64,000 nucleotides of DNA from Orbilia blumenaviensis (taxonomy: Eukaryota; Ascomycota; Orbiliomycetes; Orbiliales; Orbiliaceae). The stretch spans positions 1,860,001-1,924,000 of the forward strand of contig JAVHNS010000001.1 of NCBI GenBank assembly GCA_036872755.1. Direction: 5' to 3'. The notes beneath the pieces were generated by a model. That model saw nothing but the letters and a program-made list of their open reading frames with translations, ran no database searches and was not told where the DNA came from. Position 1 is the stretch's first letter. Every line of letters begins with the position of its first letter. The position numbers were made by a program, and so were the translations under genes. Below are positions 26,358 to 36,813 of this stretch, piece by piece.

Positions 26358-28189
26358 CTCTGCTGCTTCTACTCCGGAATCCGAATATTATCTTAAAAGG
26401 TCGAGACAGGTGATACAGTTTGTTATGATGATGATGGCGATGATAATGAGGTTGATGATTGATGGATTTTGAGATTTTAGCTGCAAGTGGGTGCCAAAGC
26501 TCGGTTTAGGAGGAAATATGTACTGTAGGCCGAATTATATATCCTCTAGGGCTTGGGAAGAGAGAAGTAGCGACAGAGAGAAGTATAGAGAGGGAGAGCT
26601 CTGAGTAACCGCTTGCCTTATTCGGAAGAGGCTGCAACTATTTGCTTGAGAAAGTAGCTACTCGGATATCCGATTATGATGATGATGACGATGAAGATGA
26701 TGCTGATGAAGTAGCAACGGCGACTAGAGTATCTATGGTTTTGGAGATGTCGCCAGCTTGGATGAAGTCTTGAATCTGGAGCAGTAGGATAGCTATGGCT
26801 GGACCCTAGGCCAAGTGCTGTAGTTACGTCAAGGACCAGGGATGCTATCCGAGCTTGGAAATGTCCGCCGAGGAGACCTTTGGAAAGCCAGGAGATTTAA
26901 AAACAGTCAGTAGATAGATGGATGAAGATCGCCTAGTGAAACCGGCTAACCGCTGGAGATAATGGAGATGAAGCCGGTCGGGTAGGCGGATGGAGGGGAG
27001 GAAGATGTCGAGCGAGCGAGTGATCTGATAGTCGAGAGAGAGAGCAGTTTAAAATTTGAAGACGCAAATGTGCTGGGCCGGTTGGCTCGCTGGCTGGCCT
27101 GGGTCCCCAATAGGCCTGGGCTCTGCGGGGGAAGCTGCATTATCGTTAATCGAATCCAGCCAAGCGTCCACTCATCCTCCACTGTACTGGCCTCGGACAG
27201 CCAATCCCACTTCTGCGGCACCCACGGCATCGTCGATATCGGTTCTAGCTCGTCCCAACTGGGTTTCGTTCCAGCAGGCTGTCATAACTGTGAACTGCTC
27301 TGCTTTCTAACTATTATACTGACCTAATCTCGGTATCTTCCAGGGTCCTGGCTGTTTGGTTGAGCTAACTGGCATTCGAATTCGCATTCTGGTTTAAATC
27401 CCGTTGAAGAACTGACCCCTGCTGGTCCAGTCCTGTCCAGTCGAGTCGCACGTACAAAAACCAACGTTGGTTAACGTCACTGCGCTGCATTGCACCGAAT
27501 TCAAGTTAAGAAACGCAGCCCAACATTCCATCCAAAGATATCGATAGCGCGACCTGGATATTAAAGCTTAAGCGACCCGGAAGTTGGGTCTGATTGCTTC
27601 CTATACATAGGGTGTAAGTACTGTACTTACATACAGTACTCAAATACCTGCCTACTTGCCTGCCTGCCAAAAAGTCGCACGCGCATGTCCATGCATGACA
27701 ACTTATCATTACTACCGCAAACGACCGGTGGGGTAATCCTGAACGGGTGTTTTTTCTTTTAAAAACAATAGCCCGGGCTAAGAAGCCTGCCAGAAGCCCC
27801 AGCTGCAGGCGGTCAGCATCAAATCTCGTTTATGCAGGCGGCGTCTGGCAGGGCATTTTGAAACGGACTACCAGATTCGATCATGAAGTTCGCCGCAACC
27901 TAAATTGCACCGCATAGAATACGACGACGCTTGTTCTGAATCTATTCTACCGATCTAAGCAGAAGGCCCGGGGCCCGAGTACTTAAAGGGAAAACTCCAA
28001 TCGCTCCTTGTTTCGATTAGTTCTCTTAAATCTTCCATCCTTTTCACCGTGGAGAAACTGTCTCGAGCGAATGGGACGTATCATCATCGACACCTTAACC
28101 AATTGCAGCAGAACAACAACAACACTGCACTGGGTAGCGGGGGAATATCATTCCAGGCGATTTTTGACGTCGCTGTAGACGGCGTAAGG
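26358..28189. other. VAC14 / DENND6-like divergent intergenic region
   Basis: About 1.8 kb between two divergent genes. The left part has GAT/GATGAT-rich purine-pyrimidine runs (about 26425-26465 and 26675-26715). The right part has an imperfect palindrome near 27617-27640 (GTACTGTA ... TACAGTAC) and CCTGCC repeats. Both promoters should be here. An open frame runs upstream of 28190 but lacks an ATG before it, so it is taken as leader. No gene called. Confidence 0.5.
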
Positions 28190-30299
28190 ATGTCACAGAC
28201 AGAGAAGGAGATCAACGACAACGGAAACTCCTCAGAGGATCAGACTGAAGCGCGTAGACTTGACGAATTAAAGAGAATCGTCCCAGAATCCACATTCTCA
28301 GTTGAAAAGCTACGAGAATGGCTGATAGCCTTGTTAGTATAAACAACCGATCCTTGAAGAAGATTCCATACATCTTATCGCGGGCTAACCATTATTGTCC
28401 ACTTTCTCAATGTAGCATTGTGTGTGATTTCAATGTTGACTTGGGTTGGTTATACCGCTTTCGTGCAGCTGCTGGAATGCCGCTTGAACTAATATCAACC
28501 TGCTTATGATTGGGCATTTGTAGGGCCTGAGATCGAGTGGATTTATCCATATTCACCGTTCTCCCCAGCAGACTTGACTACTATCTGCTTCAACAGTTTC
28601 CCAGACAGAAACAATCCCGATGATCTAACAACTGACACTTCCTTCCACTTCCGATTTCGACACACTTCAAAGGACATCAGGGTTCCGTCCTCGGAGTTAG
28701 TGTCTCATCCAGAATTCTGGTTTGGCTACTGCTTGTTTCGCCAGCAGCGAGATGAGTCTGTAAAGCGAAAATATGGACAGAAATCATTCGTAGTCATCTC
28801 CCAGCATGATTTCACATCTCTATTCCGGGATCAAATGTTGGCAAAGACCCTTCCATTGCTTGATTTCAGCGCTAGTTCTGCCTTGATGGAGTCTGCTTGC
28901 GCACAGATCGTGAATTGGCCAACCCCGAGGCCAGGACAAATGGAACTCCCTTTCTTTGGGTCTATCTTCAACCTTCATATGTTAGTAATAGTATACTGGT
29001 GCATTTCTTATCTTAGAGAATGGTCACTGACATATAAAGTAGTCCCTTGCACGCTTCATACCCCCTACAGGGCCTTATGCGGAAAGAATCGCCGAAGCAG
29101 AACCATCCGATTGACATCTTTGCATTGGACCCTGTTGGATCTTGGAAGCAAATAATTGAATACCTTCCTAACGTTGTCGATCTATACATTATCTACGAAC
29201 GAGTAAGCTTCCCCGAAACATAAGAATATGGTGATTTAGCATTACTAAAGCTCGATAGATGTTGCTGTGTGAGCCAGTCGCTGTTTTGGCGCTGGATCCC
29301 CGGGTTTGTAGTGAATTTGTATCGCTGGCTTTCGATCTTATAAGGCCTGTGAGTTTAATGCCTTTGCGTACAAATTCTCGGGGCGTTTCTAGTTTGGTTA
29401 CGAGACTGGGCGTTTCTAATGTTCTGTGGAATAGGTGCCTTTTGCTGGGGATTACCGTCCCTATATCACAATGCATTCAGGTGCGGCGGCATTCGCCTTC
29501 TACCTAGATTTAATAGACGTCCTGACCTAGCTAACATATATAAACAGATATATTCTCGCAGGCTCATGGAGGTGTAAGCACAAATCGACCCAAACATCTT
29601 CACGATTGCCGAGTAGTAACGCTAAACTTGCTGTAGCCAAACACAAACCACTATCTCATTGGGGTGACAAATCCTTTTATTTTAAAGAGACTTCAGACGA
29701 CACCATCGAAGAAAGCTCCTGTCCATGCGCCAAAAGACATGCCTTACATTGTACACCTCACAGAGCAGATACGCAGGTAAGTTTTGGTTCGATATACCAG
29801 ACGAATGTATATCTAATACTACTATTTAAGCAGAAACGGGCACGTGCACCGGAAATCAAAGTCTCCACACAAGGAAGAAACTGGCTTTGATGTCGTCAGC
29901 CAGGAGCCAAAGGGGTATATTTCTAGGGATTGGACATTTTTGAAAGAATTGGACGAGGCTTGCAGAGGCGATAGCTCACCGGCCGATATTAGCAGTCTTG
30001 TCCGCCGACAGTTCGCCTATCTGACAGCACGATTTCTCGCACCTCTTGATCGATATTTCGCACAACTTATAACAGCCAGATCAGCCGTAGACCCCTTCGA
30101 ATACAACCCTTTCTCCGAGGTGGACTTCCTACATACACTAGCAAAGTATGGGAGCGGGGTAGATTTCAAAGGAAAGACACATTTTCAACGAAATAAAGTT
30201 GAAGAAACATTCTACAAGAAATTCTGCAGGTCGCCATCGTTTTTCAGCTGGCTGCAAATGAAGATGGAGTTGGCGAGCAGGAGTCAAATGGCTGGGTAA
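28190..30299 (+). CDS. DENND6-like DENN-domain protein
   Basis: Nine exons (28190-28332, 28416-28444, 28524-28980, 29040-29202, 29259-29348, 29435-29480, 29548-29573, 29637-29776, 29834-30299) encode 519 aa. It matches the DENND6 (FAM116) pattern throughout: an upstream FIVCDFNVDLGPEIEWIYP, ICFNSFPD, FHFRFRHTS, FWFGYCLFRQQRDESVKRKYGQKSFVVIS, LLCEPVAVLALDP, PFAGDYRPYITMH, IGVTNPF, RYFAQLI and SPSFFSWL. DENN proteins act as Rab guanine-nucleotide exchange factors; human DENND6A serves Rab14 in endosomal recycling. The fungal Rab partner is unknown. Two exons are under 30 nt (29 and 26), and the middle of the gene was assembled by forcing phase and the GVTNPF block, so the joins at 29480/29548 are the weakest. 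The start is the first in-frame ATG. Confidence 0.82.
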
Positions 30300-30905
30300 T
30301 TTTTTCGGGTTTCTGAATTTAATACGATCAATGACCTCCGTTTTTCTTTTTCTTCTTTTGTCTTGGGAGGCGGTGTTCTCGGGATGGATCAATTGCAATC
30401 GACACGACGGTACATGATAATGTAATATGGGTGGCTTTAAATGCTTTTGCTTTGCATTTTGGACGGGGAGTCTTTTGGTTGCTTTCAAATTTCTATGTTG
30501 GCTATTTGATCTGGATCGCGATGCTTCTTATCTGAACGAACTAACTTTCACTGTATTAAATGTATTTCGATATGGGCGGCTACTTTGCTTTTATATGTCT
30601 ACATGATTCTTCTCCCCTCTTTCATCTCATCTTCTTCTTTATCCTTTACAAAACTTTTCGAGATATTGTTTTCAGCTGAATGCGGCAGTGTTGATTATCA
30701 ATTATCAAAAGTCTATGACGTCCAGACCCGTCCATCGAGTGAGGAGAGTGCTTGGCAGGACCCACCTCGAATTCGATTAATTCTCGCGCACCCGGGCATG
30801 CGACCTTGAACCGTAAACCTTCAAATACCCGCAGTGGAAGAACCTCACCGGGTTTCCATCATCATCACTGTCCAGCAGGCCTGCCATGACCCAAATTACT
30901 CGGCC
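30300..30905. other. DENND6-like / J-protein intergenic region
   Basis: About 600 bases between two genes on the same strand. It is T-rich in the left half and should hold the 3' UTR of the DENND6-like gene and the promoter of the J-protein. The downstream open frame continues upstream of 30906 to 30834, but with no ATG. Confidence 0.45.
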
Positions 30906-31880
30906 ATGTATGTAACCCGGCCGTCCGCCCTGATTCTTCCAAAATGCAGCCTCTTCGCCGGCTGTTACGCCTTTCTCCCTCTCACCGACAAGCCCCAGGT
31001 TAGCCGACACGGTGGTGGTGGTAGTGGGCCTGAACCACACCAACCTCGTAAACCGGCCGTGCTGCAGACGCAATTCCGTCGGTATGCCACCAATGCTCAC
31101 CACAGCTGGCCTACAAAGCCTATTGCCCAACTTACCCCTTATGAAATCTTCAACCAACCCCATTCGTCAAATTATCACAAAGCACATTTCTACCAGCTGG
31201 TGAAACTTTATCATCCAGATTGTATCCCGCCATCGGACCATCCATGTTCACTACTCCCCAAAACAACGAGAACCGAACGGTTCCGCCTCATCGTGGCTGC
31301 AAATACTCTTCTATCAGACCCTACGAAGAAAAAAGCATACGATGAGTTCGGGGTAGGCTGGAACGCCATCCCTCGGCATGTAGATTTCAAACGACGTACA
31401 GCATCTACATACGCCTCCGGACCATGGAAGAACTCCCCAGCTGGAAATGCAACATGGGAGGACTGGGAACGGTGGTATAGGGCTGAGGGTATGGGCAATG
31501 GATACTACTACTCCGGACCGGGTGGAACCTCCGGTACTGGTGAAGCAGATGATACGGAGCAGATAACTTCGCATAAAAACTTCGTGACTTTTATCATGTT
31601 GCTGTCGTTTGGTGGGATATTGGTACAGTTGGTGAGATTGGATCAGTTCAATACATCGTATGAGGTGAAGAGGGATCGGAGGAATAGAGATATCCAGAGG
31701 GATTTGTGGAGGCTTAGGGGCGAATCTATGGGGAAGGATGGGAGAGTGCAAGCTTTCTTGAAGATGAGGGATCCGGAATCATATGGTGGAGTGGAGGAAG
31801 TTAGGGAAGAAAGAATGAGAAGGCTCCTCCCCGATGGGGAGGTATGCCTGAGCGATGGTATCGGCAGGAACGTCGAATAA
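30906..31880 (+). CDS. Membrane-anchored J-domain protein (Jid1-like)
   Basis: A single open exon encodes 324 aa from the ATG at 30906. A J domain spans about residues 75-150: TPYEIFNQP, YHKAHFYQLVKLYHPD with the HPD tripeptide at 103-105, and ANTLLSDPTKKKAYDEFGVGW. A hydrophobic segment NFVTFIMLLSFGGILVQLV follows near 222-240, then a basic, charged C-terminal tail. This architecture (N-terminal J domain, one membrane span) matches yeast Jid1, a probable mitochondrial Hsp70 co-chaperone. The N-terminus is uncertain. A 69-nt stretch (30999-31067) has intron-like ends and could be removed in frame, and a basic, presequence-like start at 30944 lies in another frame. Confidence 0.78.
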   Translation: MYVTRPSALILPKCSLFAGCYAFLPLTDKPQVSRHGGGGSGPEPHQPRKPAVLQTQFRRYATNAHHSWPTKPIAQLTPYEIFNQPHSSNYHKAHFYQLVKLYHPDCIPPSDHPCSLLPKTTRTERFRLIVAANTLLSDPTKKKAYDEFGVGWNAIPRHVDFKRRTASTYASGPWKNSPAGNATWEDWERWYRAEGMGNGYYYSGPGGTSGTGEADDTEQITSHKNFVTFIMLLSFGGILVQLVRLDQFNTSYEVKRDRRNRDIQRDLWRLRGESMGKDGRVQAFLKMRDPESYGGVEEVREERMRRLLPDGEVCLSDGIGRNVE

Positions 31881-32170
31881 AAGAATTTAAGAACAGGAAG
31901 GAACATGGCTAGGATTGTATTAGGGACGGCGTATGGTTTATATTAGTCTGGAAAAGGTTTGTATGGGAGATCATTCACTTACGGTTCTTTTTGGTTCGCC
32001 AGTGTCCTTGCTTCTTTCACGACAATCGTCATCTTGCATGTAGTATATTATGACTTTCTTTTTCGCCTCTATCTCCGCTATAACTAAAATACAGCCGAAA
32101 ACACACATCTCGCGTGGCTTTTGAGACCTACTTTTTGATGGCGATTATAGTGTACCTATCTCCTAGGATC

Positions 32171-33448
32171 TTACATCTTATTTTCCATCCAGACGCTCAG
32201 CTGGCTAACACCCGAATCCCACTCGATCAACCTATCCCTCATGCCTTTGATCTGCTGCATAGTCAGCACCTTAGGCTGTACCCATGATATCCTTGCAATC
32301 CCTGAAACCTGATCTATGGACCCCCGGATCAACCCCAGACTTAGAGCCTTCATCAACAGATGTTCCACCTCATCTGGCGCCACCTGTGTCTCCTTCACAA
32401 TCGTCGCAAATGACAAAGCCCTCTCATTCGGTGGCCGAACAAACACTGCCTCAGTAAGGGCGCTCAGTCGGATCTTTCTACGCAGGAAGTCTCCACGATT
32501 GGCGAGTGTAGGCTCTTTAGCAAGGTGAACAGTCAGACCTTCGTATTTTCCGATGTTCCCTTCGTTGAAAGCGTACAGGAGGGCGTGTATCCATTCGTGC
32601 TTTGTGCCTTTTAGAGAGTCGAGGATGGGGTGGAGGAGGAGCTCTCCAAAGTTGTAAATTGTGTCGGCGGCAAGAGCGGAGACGGCGAGGAGGTAGGCAC
32701 GAGCCTGACGGTCTTCGATGGTAAGGTCGTCGATATTGATGCAAGCAAGGTATAGGAGGGAGTTCTTATAGTATGAAGCAAATTCCTGTCGTGCCTGTTT
32801 TGAAGGAAGGTGGGTTAGTGGGGTTCCCTGGGATTGCATGTGAAGCGATAAGCTATCGTACGTGGTAGTAATCCGCGTTCGCACTATAGAATGAGGCGTG
32901 AACCATCGACTCCACAGAATCAAATTTGTCTAAGATCTTCTCAGATTCATCCAAGTCTGTTCTTCCACCCTCGAAGTCCTGTAGCTGTAGCTTGATCTTA
33001 GCCGCCTCGACGGTGGCGTAGACATACGCCTCCTGCGACGTTCCCTTGACCTTGCTCTTCAGCTCGTTTAAGAATTTCAGAGCTTCGTCCTTATCTAAAA
33101 AGATACGTCCTATTAGCACGCTGTAGCTTCTAGAGATATGCAGTTGTCCGTGGTGTATATTCTGGATAGCAACCCCCGCGTACCTTGGATATGTGACGCG
33201 GCCAGCAGCCCTAACGACACCAGATTCAACTGGTTTATCTTATCGGCAAATGACAGAACAAAGGTTTGGTATATCGATAGTCTCTGCTTCCCACTTTCCG
33301 GTCGGTTGAAGAATTCCAAAAGAGACTGGGTCAGCTGATGCCATAGCTTTCGTGACCATAGCTCTTCGAACTGAATGAACATGATAGTGAGGTCCTCATC
33401 GGCCTTGTCGCGTTCCTCGGCCAGGAACACCTCGATATCGACGGTCAT
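32171..33448 (-). CDS. RPN9: 26S proteasome lid subunit Rpn9 (PSMD13)
   Basis: Three exons on the minus strand (33448-33184, 33094-32862, 32794-32171) encode 373 aa, the usual length for Rpn9. Helical repeats come first (EELWSRKLWHQLTQSLLEFF, ALKFLNELKSKVKGTSQEAYVYATVEAAKIKLQL, YYHARQEFASYYKNSLLYLACI). A C-terminal PCI domain follows (FGELLLHP, LLYAFNEGNIGKYE, KIRLSALTEAVF, LSFATIVKETQVAPDEVEHLLMKALSLGLIRG), ending near WVQPKVLTMQQI. Rpn9 is a structural subunit of the 19S lid and helps to keep Rpn10 in place. The gene is divergent from the complex I subunit gene and converges on the J-protein gene. Confidence 0.95.
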
Positions 33449-33826
33449 GGTTTCTGTATCTTTGTCTTAAGTATTCGGATGAAGATATGGTATAGAGAGG
33501 TATGGCGAATGTCGGAAAGGGTAAATGGTTTTGTCTGAAGTCGTGAAGTTTCTAGTGTAGCTGAATGGGTGAAGCTGGGGTTGGGATGCCGAAGCAAGGT
33601 TGAGTTGAGGTTGAAGCTTGGGTGTTTGAAGTTGTTCGTCCGAAACAACACAAACGGGCTCCAGCCAACGACATCATTCGCTTTTCGTGATACTAAGCCA
33701 GTCCTCTTCCCCCAAACTATACATGCGCAGACGCTCTTCGACGGCTTCAACCACCCCGCCCATCTCCGACATCTGATTCGCTCCCTAAGCAGCTGGACGA
33801 GAGGACAACATCGCCATCCTTCCATC
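33449..33826. promoter_or_regulatory. RPN9 / complex I 40-kDa divergent promoter
   Basis: 378 bases separate the two start codons, so the two genes must share a bidirectional promoter region. I looked for the GGTGGCAAA proteasome element (PACE) used in yeasts and did not see it on either strand. The plus-strand frame stays open upstream of 33827 but is treated as leader. Confidence 0.55.
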
Positions 33827-35348
33827 ATGTCGGCTGCGAGGGTTATCGCCTCCCACGCCCGTCCGGTGGTCCTCAAACCCTCTACCGTAGCGGGACGAAA
33901 TGCCCGACAAATCCACGATATCGCTATTACCAGGACGGGAAAGCCGGTATACCGACAAGGTGGTGGAAGGTACGGCATTCATATTCATTATTGATGTTCG
34001 GTATATGGACAATTGCTAATGTAGTGGGCATATAGGTCGTCTCTCGGAGGTAACTTTTGACAACCGCTCGTTACGAAAATTAAGAAGCGCCAATTAACGA
34101 TTCGGAACAGGTCACACCGCTACAGTCTTCGGCGCTGCCGGGTTTTTGGGCCGCTACATTGTCAATCGATTAGGTGCGACCAACATATCGAAGTTGTACG
34201 GGTTAACGGACACTGACAGGACGGATAGCCCGGACCGGATGCAATGTTGTTATTCCCTACAGAGAGGAGATGTGGAAGAGACATCTTAAGGTCACCGGTG
34301 ACTTGGGGCGTATCACATTCTTGGTACGGTTTCTCCCTCTTTGGCGTACGTTTGAGCTTGGCTTATACGGTGGAATATCAGGAATTCGACCTACGAAACA
34401 CAGAGTCTATTGAGGAGAGCGTACGACATTCAGACATTGTTATCAACCTTATCGGTCGGGACTATGAAACCAAGTGAGCACCGGACCCTTTAAGATGAGA
34501 CAATTGGCAAATTGCTTATCCAGTATTCACACTAGGAACTTCACCTTCTGGGATGTCCATGTCGAGGGAACCCAGCGTATCGCTGAGGCCGTAGCCAAGT
34601 ATGATGTTGATAGATATATCCACGTATCTTCCCATAATGCCGACCTCGATTCGCCATCTGCTTTCTTCCGAACCAAAGCCGAGGGTGAACTCGAGGCCAG
34701 GGCTATCTTCCCAGAGACCACAATTGTCCGACCAGCAAGAATATGGGGAGAAGAGGACCGATTGCTCCTATTCCACGCCCAGAAACGATATCTGATCACC
34801 TCAAACAACCTTAAAGAGAGGTTCCGTCCAGTTCACGTAAGTTAAATTTTCCATCTATGCATAAGACATAAGACGGTATCAAGAAGTCTAATATTTTTAT
34901 TTCATAGTCCATTGATGTCGGAAGGGCTCTTGAGAAGATTGCCTACGATGATTCGACTGCCGGTCAAACTTTTGAACTCTTTGGTCCTAGAGAGTACACA
35001 ATGGGCGAAATCCGTGAAATGGTCAAAAATGAAACCAAGCGCGATTTAAAACAAATCAATATCCCCAAGCAATTGCAACAGATCTACCGTGGGGTCTGGG
35101 AACGGGTCTGGTGGCCATTGACCAGTGTTGACGAAGTTGAGAGAGAGTTCATCGATCACAAGATCGATCCCACAGCGAAGACATTCGCTGACCTGGGTAT
35201 GGATAAGGTCGATGACATTGGCGAGGGTATGTTGCACTACATTCGACATTTTAGATCGAATAAGTATTACGACCTGCCACCGATGACAGAGAAGGAGCGT
35301 GAGGAGGAGAGGAAATATTGGCACGTGCAGGACGATGTCTACCACTAA
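33827..35348 (+). CDS. nuo-40: NADH:ubiquinone oxidoreductase 40-kDa subunit (NDUFA9)
   Basis: Seven exons (33827-33969, 34036-34049, 34111-34173, 34220-34323, 34382-34473, 34536-34836, 34908-35348) encode 385 aa. An Ala/Arg-rich presequence covers about 30 residues. An atypical short-chain dehydrogenase fold follows: TATVFGAAGFLGRYIVNRL is the nucleotide-binding glycine motif. Next are VVIPYREEMWKRHLKVTGDLG, DLRNTESIEESVRHSDIVINLIGRDY, FWDVHVEGTQRIAEAVAKYDVDRYIHVSS and ETTIVRPARIWGEEDRLL. This accessory subunit of respiratory complex I holds a tightly bound NADPH and stabilises the Q-module/membrane-arm junction. Exon 2 is only 14 nt (four codons plus split codons). It converges on the oxygenase gene. 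Confidence 0.94.
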
Positions 35349-35622
35349 ACTCAGATATCAACCACCTTTTGTTTATAGTTGCCGCGGGATGGAAGTATTA
35401 TTTATTGTAAGTACTAAATTTTGTTATTACCGTTTCTTTGTTTATAAAGAAAAGAATCTTGTAAAGACGCCTGGGCTTGCAGGATGTAAATATAGGAATA
35501 AAAATTCCCAAGTTCAACTGATAAAAGTATGAATCCGTGAATTTCAAGGGGGTAACAGATGCCGTGGTTTTGATTCGCCTTGTAACGTCCTCGAAATTTT
35601 GTCTTCACAAAGAACTCCGCGT

Positions 35623-36813
35623 CTAGCTATATTGCATGCTTGCTTTCGACTTACTGTATTCCCATTGTTTAATTGGTGGGTACTTGGCCGGGTGAGTTTC
35701 ATCGGTAAAGGGTGGGAGACATTCGATAACCGATTCCGGAGTCGTGGTTATAAAGTATGGAATAGAATACCTAGCCCTTGTAGTGCGCTTTCCCCCGGCC
35801 GAAGTATAGCGATCTTGAAGGGGTGGAAGGCCGACCCTATGCGATGTTGATCGCAAGTAGTCTAGTTGTAAATTCAGCCAGTCAGCCAACTATTTTAAAT
35901 ATGCCTATAGCCAACGAGACAAGTTGGCCAACAACCTAGCTCATAGTGACATACCGTTGCTCCATCGTGCCATCAAATCTGCAATGTTGACCAGACAGGC
36001 TTTTTCATCTGGTTCGACCTTGAGAAATTCGCCAGGTTTGGTAGGGCTTTCTATCTCAAGCCCTCCGCAATCATCCTGGAAGAGCAACGTATATGCACTG
36101 TGAGCACGGCAACGCCATTATTAGCAAGGCTAATTTAACGAATATAATCCCAAGGTGATATCGATCGTTACAAACCCCCAATCGCGATGAGCCGAAACCC
36201 TTACCCCTCTTCCTTCTTCCAGAATACTAGCATCAACTTCTGGATAGTGCAAAAGCCTCAGCTGGTTATGATGTCCCGTGAAGAAACTCTTAAAATAGTT
36301 TTCGTCATCAAGGCCGATACCCAATGCCAAAGCCTTTGCTATCTCATCCGAGAATCCCGCAAGCGTCCAGTAAAATTTCGTCATGAACTCCTGAAAACCA
36401 GGTAGAACATCTTGTGGAATCCATATATTAGGTTGTTCAGGGTAGTGATCCGAACCAATTTCGTAGGATTCTTTGATATCAGGAACTTCCCTAGTTTCGG
36501 ACAAAGAAGATTCGGCGTCTTCCCCTCGTGTCAGATTTGAGACCTTTTCGCGTCCTGGGTGTGAATATCCGCGATGATGCAGGAACCCTGGAGGATGTGG
36601 GACAAGTGCCTTGACGTCATCAGGCAAGTCGAAGAAACACTTTGTCCATCTGAAGGCCTCGGATACCTCTGATAGAGGAACCGGGTGGTTGGTGAGGGAG
36701 ACAAAGCCATAGGTACGGAAAGCTTCGACAATGGACTTGGAGACTGAGAGACGAGTCTCGGGATCACCGTTAATGAATTCAGAGAAATTGATTGAAGGTA
36801 CTTTGGAAGCCAT
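35623..36813 (-). CDS. 2-oxoglutarate/Fe(II)-dependent dioxygenase, IPNS-like
   Basis: Three exons on the minus strand (36813-36176, 36097-35955, 35861-35623) encode 339 aa. The N-terminal DIOX_N part has VPSINFSEF and TYGFVSLTNHPV. The jelly-roll core has the metal triad His209-x-Asp211 (SAHRDWG, then AYTLLFQDDCGGLEIE) and His268 (STSHRVGLPP). The 2-oxoglutarate-binding pair Arg291-x-Ser293 lies in RYSIPYF. Such enzymes couple 2-oxoglutarate decarboxylation to hydroxylation or related oxidation. The plant and fungal families include isopenicillin N synthase, flavonoid, gibberellin and thymine hydroxylase types. The substrate cannot be read from sequence, and there is no biosynthetic cluster around it. 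An alternative reading past 36176 in exon 1 ends after 15 codons and loses the core. Confidence 0.88.

Noticed and set aside
29606..29890. Open frame through the DENND6-like gene that reads SNAKLAVAKHK
   Set aside because: A different frame of the same DNA gives the family block IGVTNPF and connects in phase with both neighbouring exons, so the longer frame is a shadow.
35623..36813. Oxygenase as part of a secondary-metabolite cluster
   Set aside because: Its neighbours are complex I, Rpn9 and Atm1 genes; no backbone synthase, P450, transporter of drug type or cluster regulator is nearby.
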